A stretch of DNA of 64,000 nt from an uncultured Actinomyces sp. GTDB lineage: Bacteria; Actinomycetota; Actinomycetes; Actinomycetales; Actinomycetaceae. Under the pieces are notes generated by a model. It was not told the origin of the DNA and searched no databases. It saw only the letters and a list, made by a program, of their open reading frames with translations. Below, piece by piece: positions 25,536 through 34,308 of this stretch. Location: contig CALLSD010000061.1 in assembly GCA_938014245.1 (NCBI GenBank), forward strand, positions 79,518 through 143,517, read 5' to 3'. A program made the translations under genes and the position numbers. Position 1 is the first letter of the stretch, and the number at the start of each line of letters is the position of its first letter.

Positions 25536-27224
25536 ATGAGCATTCCACAGCTGCGTAAAGGTCGGCAGCTCGACATCCCCGTCGCCCTCATCACCACGGT
25601 GACCATTATCGGGCTGATTCTCCTCCTGGGAATCCCCGTTGCTAAACTCATCGGTATCGGCGTGTCCGAACGCGGGCTGGCAGCTATCACCCAATCCTTC
25701 GGCGCCAACGTCGACACCCTGGTGAACACCCTGGTGCTGGGACTGTGCGTCGGAATTGTCGGAACCTTCATCGGATTCGTCACCGCATTCGCCCAAGTGT
25801 TCCTCACCTTCCCCGGGAAGAAGCTCCTGCACTGGGTGACCCTCCTGCCCACGATTTCCCCGCCCTTTGCGACGGCCACCGCCATCATCACCCTGTTCGG
25901 TAAGCGCGGCATCATCACCTACGGAATCTTCGGCATCGAGAACAACATCTACGGCCTGGTGGGTCTGGTCATTGTGCTCTCCCTGACCTTCGCGCCCGTG
26001 GCCTACCTTAATATCCGCGGCATGATGGAAAACTTCGACAACTCCCTGTTCGAAGCATCCGCCACCCTCGGAGCGCAGCCGCTGAGTACCCTGGTGAAAG
26101 TCACCATCCCCATGGTGGTTCCCGCAATGCTGGCCTCCTTCCTTGCGCTTTTTGTTGAAGGCATCGCTGACCTGGCAAACCCCCTGGTACTGGGCGGTGA
26201 CTTCCGAGTCCTGGCCAGTCAGATTTACTTTGCCGTCGCAGGAAGCGGTGACATCGCAAGTGCCGCAGGAATTGCCCTGGTGCTGCTCCTGCCCGCACTC
26301 ACGGTGTTCGCCGTTCAGAAATACTGGTCGAACCGTAAGTCTGTGATCACCGTGACCGGTAAGCCCGTGGGCTCCCTCAAAGAGGTCACTGCGTCCAGCG
26401 TCAAGATCCCCATGCTCATCCCCGTCTACGGGTGGATCGTCTTCGTCATCGTCGTCTACATGACGCTCTTCGTGGGGAGCTTCGTCAAGATCCTCGGCGT
26501 TGACAACACCTTCACGATGGAACACTTCTGGTACGTCCAGCGCCTGGGATCCTCCGCAATTGTCACAACGCTGTCGATGACCCTGGTCGCCGCTCCGATC
26601 GCAGCCGTCATGGCGCTGATTATTGCGTGGCTGGTCGTCCGCAAGTTCCCGAAGATCGGTAAAATCTTGGATTTCTGGGGCATGCTCGGTATAGCAATCC
26701 CCGGCACCGTCCTCGGTCTGGGATTCGCCCTGGCCTACTCCAACCCCACGTGGCTGTTCGGCAAACAGATTCTGCCCACTCTGGCAGGTGGCTTGGCCGT
26801 CGGAAGCGGCGCCATCGCCATCATCCTGGTCTACATTGCGCGCGCCATCCCCACCGGCCAGCAGGCCTGTATTTCCGCGCTCAAACAGATCAACCCGCAG
26901 GTGGAAGAAGCCGCGCGATCCCTGGGAGCCAGCCAGGTGTCTACCCTGGTGAAAGTGACACTTCCGCTGGTGCGTTCCGGCATCGTCACCGCCGTCACCT
27001 ACGGCATCACCAAGTCCATGACCATGATCACCGCGATCATCTTCATTACGACGCCTCAAACCAAGGTGATGACCTCCCAGATCTTGGACGAGGTTGATGC
27101 CGGGCGTTTCGGCCACGCCTTCGCCTACTGCACCTTCCTCATCGGCCTCGTGCTCATCATCTTGATGATCGCCAACCTTCTTATTAACCGACTGAATCGC
27201 TCCACCAGGACGGTAGTGAAATGA
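25536..27224 (+). CDS. ABC transporter permease, fused two-domain type (AfuB/FbpB-like)
   Basis: A 562-residue inner-membrane permease with about twelve hydrophobic helices in two homologous halves. Each half carries an EAA-type loop: EASATLGAQPLSTLVKVTIP (about 180-199) in the first and EEAARSLGASQVSTLVKVTLP in the second. Such fused permeases are typical of FbpB/AfuB/ThiP-like importers. The ATG at 25536 has GGAGAC upstream and excludes a spurious N-terminal extension through the hairpin. Its stop overlaps the ATPase gene start (ATGA). Confidence 0.9.
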   Translation: MSIPQLRKGRQLDIPVALITTVTIIGLILLLGIPVAKLIGIGVSERGLAAITQSFGANVDTLVNTLVLGLCVGIVGTFIGFVTAFAQVFLTFPGKKLLHWVTLLPTISPPFATATAIITLFGKRGIITYGIFGIENNIYGLVGLVIVLSLTFAPVAYLNIRGMMENFDNSLFEASATLGAQPLSTLVKVTIPMVVPAMLASFLALFVEGIADLANPLVLGGDFRVLASQIYFAVAGSGDIASAAGIALVLLLPALTVFAVQKYWSNRKSVITVTGKPVGSLKEVTASSVKIPMLIPVYGWIVFVIVVYMTLFVGSFVKILGVDNTFTMEHFWYVQRLGSSAIVTTLSMTLVAAPIAAVMALIIAWLVVRKFPKIGKILDFWGMLGIAIPGTVLGLGFALAYSNPTWLFGKQILPTLAGGLAVGSGAIAIILVYIARAIPTGQQACISALKQINPQVEEAARSLGASQVSTLVKVTLPLVRSGIVTAVTYGITKSMTMITAIIFITTPQTKVMTSQILDEVDAGRFGHAFAYCTFLIGLVLIILMIANLLINRLNRSTRTVVK

Positions 27225-28354
27225 CGACTGAACACCACACGCAGGCAGGCGCACTCCAGCTGCGCTCTGTCACCAAAATCTACGATGCCAAGCAGGGGCA
27301 GCACCGAGCTGTTGACAGCATCAACCTCGACATTGAGGCCGGAAAATTCGTGACCTTCCTGGGACCGTCCGGCTGTGGGAAGACCACGACCCTGCGTATG
27401 ATCGCCGGATTTGAGGACGTTACGGAAGGCGAAATCACCCTGGACGGCCAGTCCCTGGTGTCTGTCCCGCCCGAAAAGCGCCCCATGTCGATGGTGTTCC
27501 AGTCCTACGCGCTCTTTCCACACCTGACGGTGAAAGACAACGTGGGATTCGGCCTGAACTACCAGAAGCTCCCCGCCGCAGAACGTGAGCAGCGGATCGC
27601 TGACGGTCTGGCGCTCATGGGGATCGAACAGTACGCTCACCGCTACCCGCATCAGCTGTCCGGAGGCCAGCAGCAGCGCGTTGCCCTGGCGCGAGCACTC
27701 GTCATGGAACCGAAGATCATCCTCTTCGACGAACCCCTCTCGAACCTGGATGCGCGCCTGCGTCTGCGCATGCGCAGCGAAATCCGTGCACTCCAACAGC
27801 GTCTGGGACTTACCGCGATCTTCGTGACCCACGACCAGTCCGAGGCTCTCACCATGTCCGACATGATCGTGGTGATGAGCGCGGGCACCATCGAGCAGGT
27901 CGGGGAGCCGCGTGAAATCTACCATCGCCCGGTGAATCGCTTCGTGGCCTCCTTCATGGGAACTGCATCCTTCGTGGCCGGCACGGTTAGTGAGGTACGA
28001 GGCGACCGCTACCTGGTGGCCACCCCGCTGGGTGATCTGGACACCGCGGGAGTCCCCGGACTTGGTGTTGGCGATCACGTGGAGTTGGTCGTCCGAGCAG
28101 AAAACACCGAGGTCGGCCTGGATGCACCCGGGAACGAGCAGGCAGGGGAGGGCAGCGACGTGGCTCTGGAAGCCACAGTGCGCTCCGCAGCCTTCGACGG
28201 CTCGGTCAACACCTACGTCCTGGACACCGCGGCGGGCACCCTCGAAGGCCGTTCTCACGGCATGAATGAACTTCATACTGCCGGAGAGAAGGTCACCTGT
28301 GTGATCTCGCGCGAGTCCCTGTGGGTGATTCCCGCGGATTCCTCGGAGAAATAA
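27221..28354 (+). CDS. ABC transporter ATP-binding protein (AfuC/FbpC/PotA type)
   Basis: A 377-residue ATPase: Walker A GPSGCGKTT (about 46-54), Q-loop SMVFQSYALFPHLTV, signature LSGGQQQRVALARAL (about 145-159), Walker B IILFDEPLSNLDA, and the H-loop VTHDQSEA. A C-terminal TOBE_2-like domain (about 250-377) is the regulatory module usual in CUT1- and iron/phosphonate-type ATPases. It overlaps the permease by four bases and is followed 11 bases later by the 2H phosphoesterase gene. Confidence 0.93.
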   Translation: MTTEHHTQAGALQLRSVTKIYDAKQGQHRAVDSINLDIEAGKFVTFLGPSGCGKTTTLRMIAGFEDVTEGEITLDGQSLVSVPPEKRPMSMVFQSYALFPHLTVKDNVGFGLNYQKLPAAEREQRIADGLALMGIEQYAHRYPHQLSGGQQQRVALARALVMEPKIILFDEPLSNLDARLRLRMRSEIRALQQRLGLTAIFVTHDQSEALTMSDMIVVMSAGTIEQVGEPREIYHRPVNRFVASFMGTASFVAGTVSEVRGDRYLVATPLGDLDTAGVPGLGVGDHVELVVRAENTEVGLDAPGNEQAGEGSDVALEATVRSAAFDGSVNTYVLDTAAGTLEGRSHGMNELHTAGEKVTCVISRESLWVIPADSSEK

Positions 28355-28365
28355 AGGTCGGAACC

Positions 28366-28992
28366 ATGCGACGCTTTTTTGATCGTGAGGATACGCGGTG
28401 GCGCCGAGGAAATGGTGCGCTCCACTTCTACCTCGCGCCCCCCGAGGATTCCCCCCTGTGGGACTTGGTGCGCGAGGCGGAAAAACCCCTGTCAGCGCTC
28501 CCACAGATCGGTATCCAACCGCCGGAGTGCATCCACGTGACGGTGCAACGCCTCGATCTGTATCGAGACGAGATCAGTGACGCCCAATGGGAGAAACTGC
28601 GCTCGCAGATGGATCGTCGCATGGCGCAGATCGACCCCTTCACGTTGACCTTCGCTCCGCCGGCCGTCCAGGAACGGGCAGTGGAAGTGATTTCCCCAGA
28701 GAACCCCTCATTTACGAGGCTGATCGACGCCGTGCGTGACAGCATCGTTGACGCGGGACTGGGGGAGGCGCTCACGGATCCGCCGTTTGGCCCCCATTTC
28801 AGCCTGGCCTATGCGGTTGCGGGGACGAGTAGCGAAGAGGATCGGGCGCTTGCTGATGCTCTTCATGCTCTGAAAACCGACAATTCGATGGAGTGCTCAC
28901 AGATCGCTCTTGTCGAAGTCGATCAAGACCAAGAGGCCGGTATTTTTTCCTTCCGTCCTCTGTATACTTGGACGGTCGGAACCCCGCGCTGA
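28366..28992 (+). CDS. 2H phosphoesterase (LigT/2'-5' RNA ligase-like)
   Basis: A 208-residue protein with the two HxT/S motifs that define the 2H phosphoesterase fold: HVTVQRL (about 49-55) and HFSLAYA (about 146-152), roughly 95 residues apart as expected. Family members hydrolyse cyclic phosphodiesters (2',3'-cyclic or 1'',2''-cyclic phosphates) or reversibly ligate RNA ends. The ATG at 28366 follows AAAGGTCGG and lies 11 bases after the ATPase stop, so it is part of the transporter operon. That context, unusual for LigT-like proteins, suggests processing of the imported phosphoester; this is inference. Confidence 0.75.
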   Translation: MRRFFDREDTRWRRGNGALHFYLAPPEDSPLWDLVREAEKPLSALPQIGIQPPECIHVTVQRLDLYRDEISDAQWEKLRSQMDRRMAQIDPFTLTFAPPAVQERAVEVISPENPSFTRLIDAVRDSIVDAGLGEALTDPPFGPHFSLAYAVAGTSSEEDRALADALHALKTDNSMECSQIALVEVDQDQEAGIFSFRPLYTWTVGTPR

Positions 28993-29036
28993 CGTCGGGG
29001 AATACCCACCACTCACTGAAAGACGGATGTTCGAGG

Positions 29037-30047
29037 ATGCCCAGAAAGAAACGAGCCAGCATCATTGATGTGGCTCAAGCAGCGGGAGTGTCGCAGGCGA
29101 CTGCCAGCCGCGCACTTTCTGGGCATCCCGCCGTCAGTTCCCAAGCGCGCGTCGCTGTGCGCCAAGCTGCCGCCCGCCTCGGATATGTGCGAAACCTCGG
29201 TGCTGCTGGGATCGCCAGTTCCACCACCACCACTGTCGGCCTTTTGGTGCGCAACGTTGGACACAGCTTCTATGGGAAAGTTGCAGAAGAACTCCAAGCC
29301 CACACCGACGAACTCGGGTTAGAACTGCTGATTACCGCCGGAGGTGACAGCGAAGAAGGCCAGATGCAGGCCATTAACAACCTCGTGGGACACGGGGTGG
29401 GCGTGGTTATCGTTGCTTCTGGTCGAGTATCGAACGAGGCCATGCAGTATGCGGCTTCCTTCGTCCCGCTCATTACTATCGGCTGTGGGGAAACCCGCCC
29501 TGAATTTGATTCCGTGCGCATCGATCCCGCGTATGAAGCGATGCTGGCGCAAAAAGTTGTGGCCTATGGACACCGGAAAGTTGCTGTCACCGCCACCAGC
29601 CACCCCCTCGCGGCCACCCTGCATGCCCGTACCGCAACCTTCATTACCCAGCTGGTTGTCGACGGCGTCCAGCCACATATCGTGACGTCGCACAGCGACT
29701 ACGGTGAGGATCTTTTCGACGGCATTGACCAGGCGATTGATGCCGGGTGTACTGCGGTCATTACGGGAAGTGATCTGATTGCGGTGAAAATTTTGGAACA
29801 CTTGGCGTCGCGAGGGATTGCCTGCCCGGAGCAGATGTCGGTGACGGGCTTTGACGCGACCGGTCCGTATTCTTCACCGCTTTTGAACCTGACGACGGTT
29901 GCGCAACCGGTGCGTGAATTGGCGAGGCAGACCGCGCTGCTCGCGCAGGAACGCCTAGCCGGTTCCGAGGCGCGCAACGCCTCGATCCTGGTGCCCGGAG
30001 ACTTCATTGAAGGAGGAACTCTGGGGCGCCTTCCTGAGGTCAAATAG
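29037..30047 (+). CDS. LacI-family transcriptional regulator
   Basis: A 336-residue regulator. The N-terminal HTH reads ASIIDVAQAAGVSQATASRAL followed by a typical hinge (VRQAAARLGYVRN). The periplasmic-binding-protein-like effector domain spans about 65-330 (VGLLVRNVGHSFYGKVAEEL, MSVTGFDATGPY). It lies 44 bases after the 2H phosphoesterase gene in the same direction. The LacI-type operator ahead of the transporter operon (24341-24356) makes it the probable repressor. LacI proteins usually sense sugars or sugar phosphates, which informs the guess about the transporter's ligand. Confidence 0.93.
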   Translation: MPRKKRASIIDVAQAAGVSQATASRALSGHPAVSSQARVAVRQAAARLGYVRNLGAAGIASSTTTTVGLLVRNVGHSFYGKVAEELQAHTDELGLELLITAGGDSEEGQMQAINNLVGHGVGVVIVASGRVSNEAMQYAASFVPLITIGCGETRPEFDSVRIDPAYEAMLAQKVVAYGHRKVAVTATSHPLAATLHARTATFITQLVVDGVQPHIVTSHSDYGEDLFDGIDQAIDAGCTAVITGSDLIAVKILEHLASRGIACPEQMSVTGFDATGPYSSPLLNLTTVAQPVRELARQTALLAQERLAGSEARNASILVPGDFIEGGTLGRLPEVK

Positions 30048-30070
30048 GGATCTTTTCTCGTGAAAACGGA

Positions 30071-30112
30071 CTGTGGGGGGAGGGGATCTATAGCTTTCTC
30101 CTCCACCCACAG
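30071..30112 (-). terminator. Hairpin between the LacI gene and the convergent CBM remnant
   Basis: CTGTGGGGGGAGG (30071-30083) pairs with 30100-30112 through 13 positions with one mismatch. On the minus strand it is followed by TCCGTTTT, a weak T-tract. It may serve as a shared terminator for both convergent units. Confidence 0.45.
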
Positions 30113-30118
30113 ACGTCG

Positions 30119-30619
30119 CTAGCGAACAATCACTCGATCAATACCAGGAGCCCATGGGGTGTTCCCTGAGATGGTCACAGTATTTGTACCGGAGTGGAGT
30201 TCGACTGGGATATCAACGGTTCGGACGATTTCCCATCCGCTGGGCTGCCCGTCATTTCCTTTTCCGGAACGTGGAGGTGTCACCACAATATTGCGGTCGT
30301 TGACGCGTAGCAGGAAAGAGCGAGGATCTTCAGAGAGGTATCCGACTGACAGTGTGTAAATTCCTGCCCGGTCTACCGAGATATTCGGAAAAGTGATTGC
30401 GCCGTTACTTCCCAGATTTCCTACTTTGCGACAGCCTGAACAGCCGGGGCACGGGGAGATCGATGCCTGCCCGGACGTATGAGACAACTCGGCTTCAAAT
30501 AACGTTCCCGTGTGATCTTCGCAGGGGAGAGGAGTGCGGGAAATATGAATGCTGATACCGCCATGACGAAGCATGCGCAGATCAAGTGAGTCCCGTGAGG
30601 TTACTCGCTGGATGTTTGA
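30119..30619 (-). pseudogene. Remnant of an alpha-galactosidase (GH27-like) C-terminus with CBM35/CBM6-type domain
   Basis: The frame is open from 30619 to a TAG at 30119. The last 125 residues look like the carbohydrate-binding module attached to GH27 alpha-galactosidases: FEAELSH, CPGCSGCRKVGNLG, AGIYTLSVGYLSEDPRSFLL with RVNDRN, NTVTISGN and a final GIDRVIV. Before it, SLDLRMLRHGGISIHIS resembles the closing beta domain of the enzyme. The frame hits a TGA at 30622-30620, so the catalytic part is gone. The first ATG (30574) has no ribosome-binding site. I therefore read it as a decayed 3' fragment rather than a working small gene; a free-standing CBM protein is the alternative. Confidence 0.6.
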
Positions 30620-30636
30620 TCATCCAGCGGATTTTT
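30606..30636 (+). terminator. Orphan intrinsic-terminator-like hairpin (+ strand)
   Basis: CGCTGGATG (30606-30614) pairs perfectly with CATCCAGCG (30621-30629) and is followed by GATTTTTG. It has the form of a plus-strand terminator, but no plus-strand gene ends nearby; the closest, the LacI gene, stops 560 bases upstream. It sits exactly where the alpha-galactosidase remnant breaks off. The rest of 30637-30714 shows nothing I recognise. Confidence 0.5.
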
Positions 30637-30714
30637 GTATATAGGAAGGGAACTTGAACACGCGCAGGTGATGATAAGAAGTCATCTTAGGCAGTAGCGT
30701 GTTTGGATAGAGCC

Positions 30715-30745
30715 GAGGGGAGCCGGATTCGATCCGGCTCCCCTC
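30715..30745 (-). terminator. Hairpin after the OPT transporter gene
   Basis: A perfect 14-bp stem (30715-30728 with 30732-30745, core GGGGAGCCGGAT) with a three-base loop lies 21 bases after the transporter stop. No T-run follows on the minus strand, so it is probably a terminator of the T-poor kind common in actinobacteria. Confidence 0.6.
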
Positions 30746-30766
30746 CAACTTCAGGCTAAGCGATGC

Positions 30767-32788
30767 TTAGTGCACGTCGAGTGCTTCCTCAGCCGCTGCC
30801 TCGTCAGTGGCAGGAGCACTATCTGTGCGCGAAACCATGCCGCTTGTCCAACGGTACAGCGCGAAGATTGAACCGAAGAAGAAGAGCGCACCGATGATGG
30901 TCGCTGGCGTTGCGAAGGAATCGCCCAGAACGGCAAGCGGTTCTTCGCTTCCTGTGGCGCCAACAATGCCTGCGTAGATCACGCCAAAGAGGCTTTCGCC
31001 GACGATCAGACCGGTCGCCAAGAGCGTACCCATTCGACGTGCGCGCTCGGGATCCTTGCGCTTTGCGGACCAACGGTCGTAGAAGAAACCGATGACGCCG
31101 CCAACGGGGATCATAATCGTCAAAGAAGCGGGGAGGTACATGCCCATGCCGACCGCGAGAGGCGGAAGAGCAAAGCGGCCCTTCGAGCTCAGCTTGAGAA
31201 GCTCATCGACGATGATGATACCCACGCCGATGATTGCACCCAGACCCAAGAGACTCCAGTCTTGAGTGCCGCCCACAACTCCTTGAGCCAGCGAAGAAAT
31301 CAGAGAGGCCTGCGGGGCTGCAAGTGCATCTTGACCTGCTCCAGGAGCTCCCTGGAAACCGAAAGCGTTCTGCATGAGGTTCAAGACCGGAGGAATGATG
31401 AGAGCACCGAAAACAACACCGATGACCAGCGCGACCTGCTGCTTCCAGGGAGTTGCACCCACGAGCTGACCAGTCTTGAGGTCTTGCAAATTATCGTTCG
31501 AAATCGTTGCGATACAGAAGACAATCGCGGCGGTAAAGAGGGTGTAGGCGATGAGGGCAGTGGTTTCCGCGCCGGAAGAACCGTGTCCGTGAACGGCAAC
31601 GATTGCCAGAGCGGTCAAGACTACGACCAAAATACCCACGCCTGAAACGGGACTATTTGACGAGCCGATGAGGCCGGCCATGTAACCGCAAACTGCGGCG
31701 ACCAAGAGTCCTGCGAGCAGAGTGAAGATCACAGAAACAGCGATGAGCATCGCTGTATTGTGAGCAATCTCGGTGCCGTGGGTGAAGATCCACAGCAAAC
31801 CGCCCACGGGAATCATCGACAGAACAATCACCAGCGCGACGATCGTAATCGGAATATCGCGTTCAGTCTGGTCGAGTTCGCCGCCCGCGTGACGGGTGCG
31901 AGAAGAACGCATGGCATCACGGATTCCCTTGATGATGGGGGAGATGATCTTGACAAGAGTCCAGATTGCCGCGACGGCCATGACGCCGGCGCCGATGTAA
32001 CGCACCTGGCTAGAAAAGACCGTGTCGACAATGTCAGACAGTGGTGAACCGTCAAGCTGCCCGACACTGAAGTAAGGAATCAAGATGAAGAAACTGACGA
32101 ACATGCCGATGAGCATGGCAATGCCGACAGTCAATCCCACCAGGTGACCGACGCCGATCAGCGCCAGCGAGAGCGAGGTGCCAATCGATGTTGCACCTGC
32201 ACCTACACGGAAGGTTGCTGACAGCGACGAGGCCGCAACCTTCATGTAGGACAGCAAGGACATTGCGGCAGAGCAGATTGCCCCCCAAATAATTGCGCGC
32301 AAACCAAGGCTGTTGTCGGCTGACTTCTCGTGGGAGTCGCCAACCTTGAGGATTTCTGCTCCGGCAACACCTTCGGGGTAGGGAAGGTCCGAACCCGTAA
32401 CCAACGCGCGGCGCAAGGGGATCGAGTACATAACACCCAAGATGCCGCCGACCGCGCAGACGGCCATTGTCGTCCAGTAGGGGAATCCGCTCCACCAGCC
32501 GACAATCACCAGACCGGGGAGGATGAAGATTACTGCGGAAAGCGTTCCGGCAGCGGAAGCAATTGTTTGGACAATGTTGTTTTCTTGGATAGTGTGATCC
32601 GAGAAAAATCGTAGAATTGCCATGGAAATGACGGCTGCCGGGATGGAGGTCGCGAAAGTCAATCCAACTTTCAATCCCAGGTAGACGTTCGCGGCGGTGA
32701 AAACCAAAGTAATAATTCCACCGATGACAATTCCTCGGAAGGTCAATTCCTTAAGTGACGAGCGTGAGCTCGTTGCGGGCGTAGACAC
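30767..32788 (-). CDS. OPT-family oligopeptide transporter
   Basis: A 673-residue polytopic membrane protein of the OPT superfamily, which imports oligopeptides or metal-chelating peptides by proton symport. Family features: KELTFRGIVIGGIITLVFTA near the start, ANVYLGLKVGLTFATSIPAA, the YPEGVAGAEILKVG loop, ISNDNLQDLKTGQLVGATPW, and a C-terminal LPPLAVGMGMYLP. I choose the GTG at 32788 because GAAAGGA lies just before it; the open frame extends upstream, but the next ATG (32815) has no ribosome-binding site. The gene is divergent from the MFS gene at 32961, sharing a 172-base promoter region. Confidence 0.93.
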   Translation of the reverse strand: MSTPATSSRSSLKELTFRGIVIGGIITLVFTAANVYLGLKVGLTFATSIPAAVISMAILRFFSDHTIQENNIVQTIASAAGTLSAVIFILPGLVIVGWWSGFPYWTTMAVCAVGGILGVMYSIPLRRALVTGSDLPYPEGVAGAEILKVGDSHEKSADNSLGLRAIIWGAICSAAMSLLSYMKVAASSLSATFRVGAGATSIGTSLSLALIGVGHLVGLTVGIAMLIGMFVSFFILIPYFSVGQLDGSPLSDIVDTVFSSQVRYIGAGVMAVAAIWTLVKIISPIIKGIRDAMRSSRTRHAGGELDQTERDIPITIVALVIVLSMIPVGGLLWIFTHGTEIAHNTAMLIAVSVIFTLLAGLLVAAVCGYMAGLIGSSNSPVSGVGILVVVLTALAIVAVHGHGSSGAETTALIAYTLFTAAIVFCIATISNDNLQDLKTGQLVGATPWKQQVALVIGVVFGALIIPPVLNLMQNAFGFQGAPGAGQDALAAPQASLISSLAQGVVGGTQDWSLLGLGAIIGVGIIIVDELLKLSSKGRFALPPLAVGMGMYLPASLTIMIPVGGVIGFFYDRWSAKRKDPERARRMGTLLATGLIVGESLFGVIYAGIVGATGSEEPLAVLGDSFATPATIIGALFFFGSIFALYRWTSGMVSRTDSAPATDEAAAEEALDVH

Positions 32789-32960
32789 GTGAATCCTTTC
32801 CGTGTGCTGACGCATCGGCCGCACCCTGCGGTCATATGTGTCGGTCCTTGTAGTGATTGACAGTCTAAGCGCCTTATGAAAATCCCGTTCAATGTATGGT
32901 CGCAATTTGGGAAAATCTGCTGACCAGAGTCGAAAATGAAGTGAAGAACACAGAAAAATA

Positions 32961-34211
32961 ATGACAGCGCAGCAAAAAACATATTCACGTGCCGCGGTTT
33001 CAACTTCCCTGGCATTCGTCGGCATTCTCGCCATGAGTTTAACTATGCGCTCTGGGGCGACCTCGACCGGGCCGCTTCTGTCTACGATCTCTCAGGCCTA
33101 TTCGGCTCGAGAGGGGGCCCTTGGAGTCCTCTCTGCTCTTCCCTGCCTTGTCTTTGCTGGTGTTGGACTTCTCGCTGTTCCCCTCTCAAAGCGTTGGGGG
33201 ATGAGCGCTGTGCTGACTACGGGCACTGCACTCAGTGGCCTCGGCTTGCTTGTGCGTCCCTGGGCGGGCAACTTTACGCTCTTTTGTCTTCTGAGCGTCG
33301 TTGCACTCATCGGCCCAGCCCTTGCGAACGTCCTTGTCCCTGCCTGGATTAAATTCCACGAGGCCGGACGGCGAACGCTGCTCGTCACCACATACGGAAC
33401 GGTCTTGCTGATCGGAGGAGCGGCAGGTTCTGCGTTCGCCGTGCCGCTTTCTGGTCATGATGGCCAGCTCTGGCGGTCTTCACTGGCGAGTTGGGCGATT
33501 TTTGCTGTTATCGCAGGGGCAATTTGGATCAAGATCAGCGGTCTTGTTCGTCGAGATTCTCCCGATGGAGGCACCCGAAGCGCGGAAACTTCCTCCTCTA
33601 ATGCGACCAAGCGGCGCCCGATCTATCACTCGAGGACTGCAATTGCCTTGGTCCTCGGATTCGGACTTCAAGCATTGAACGCTTATGTTCAATTTGCATT
33701 TCTCCCGCAAATTTTGATGAATGCCGGCTACTCTGCTGGATTTGCGTCCATCATGACAGCTCTTGTGAATTTGTGGGCAGTCCTTGGTGGCCTGGTCATT
33801 CCCTTCATGATTGACCACATGGGGACGCATATCCCATGGCTTTCCATTATTTTCGGTCTGCTGACATTCGTCGGCTGGATCGGTTTGGTGCTGGTGCCCG
33901 GGTCTTTCGCATTTCTCTGGGTGTCCTTGTTGGCAATCGGGGGATTCACCTTTCCCCTCATCATCGCCCTCATTCCTGCCCGGTCTCGCGACGCAGCTGT
34001 GACGGCCGAACTTTCAGCCTTGGTGCAACCCATTGGCTACGTGATTGCTGCCCTTGGCCCTATCGGTTTCGGTATTCTCCTCCAATCCCTCGGAAGTGAG
34101 ACTATTCCTTTGGTGGCGATGGCGCTCACGGGCCTACTCATGGGAGTGACGACCTACGTCGGATCTGGAACGGGAATAATCGATGATGAACTTGCCGTAG
34201 TCGGCGAGTAG
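32961..34211 (+). CDS. MFS transporter, CynX/NimT-like
   Basis: A 416-residue major facilitator protein with about twelve hydrophobic segments and a central charged loop (about 190-225). The N-terminal pattern RSGATSTGPLLSTI and the LPCLVFAGVGLLAVPLSKRWG loop resemble the CynX/NimT group (cyanate or 2-nitroimidazole transporters). Substrates for this group are mostly unproven, so I assign none. The ATG is preceded only by an A-rich stretch. It is divergent from the OPT gene and convergent with pepN. Confidence 0.8.
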   Translation: MTAQQKTYSRAAVSTSLAFVGILAMSLTMRSGATSTGPLLSTISQAYSAREGALGVLSALPCLVFAGVGLLAVPLSKRWGMSAVLTTGTALSGLGLLVRPWAGNFTLFCLLSVVALIGPALANVLVPAWIKFHEAGRRTLLVTTYGTVLLIGGAAGSAFAVPLSGHDGQLWRSSLASWAIFAVIAGAIWIKISGLVRRDSPDGGTRSAETSSSNATKRRPIYHSRTAIALVLGFGLQALNAYVQFAFLPQILMNAGYSAGFASIMTALVNLWAVLGGLVIPFMIDHMGTHIPWLSIIFGLLTFVGWIGLVLVPGSFAFLWVSLLAIGGFTFPLIIALIPARSRDAAVTAELSALVQPIGYVIAALGPIGFGILLQSLGSETIPLVAMALTGLLMGVTTYVGSGTGIIDDELAVVGE

Positions 34212-34258
34212 ATTCACTTCACGAAGAAAGAGTGGGCGTCGTCGTCGCCTGTGAATAC

Positions 34259-34293
34259 AAAAATTGGGGGCTGCCGAAGTGGCAGCCCCCAAT
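34259..34293 (-). terminator. Intrinsic terminator of pepN
   Basis: On the minus strand, ATTGGGGGCTGCC and GGCAGCCCCCAAT form a perfect 13-bp stem around a five-base loop, followed by TTTTTG. It begins 15 bases after the pepN stop and may also stop the convergent MFS transcript. Confidence 0.9.
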
Positions 34294-34308
34294 CGATGAA
34301 TCCTGTGA

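Noticed and set aside
24398..27254. Very long minus-strand open frames opposite the importer binding protein and permease (353 and 650 codons)
   Set aside because: They mirror genes with heavy C-ending codon use; their translations are low-complexity (Gly, Asp, His, Val runs) with no recognisable domain.
24401..28354. Firm annotation of the ABC system as a ferric iron importer
   Set aside because: The Tyr-Tyr iron motif is missing and the linked genes point to phosphorylated organic ligands; the substrate is left open.
27125..28504. 459-codon minus-strand open frame opposite the ATPase gene
   Set aside because: Antisense shadow of a clear ABC ATPase with full motifs; no ribosome-binding site or domain.
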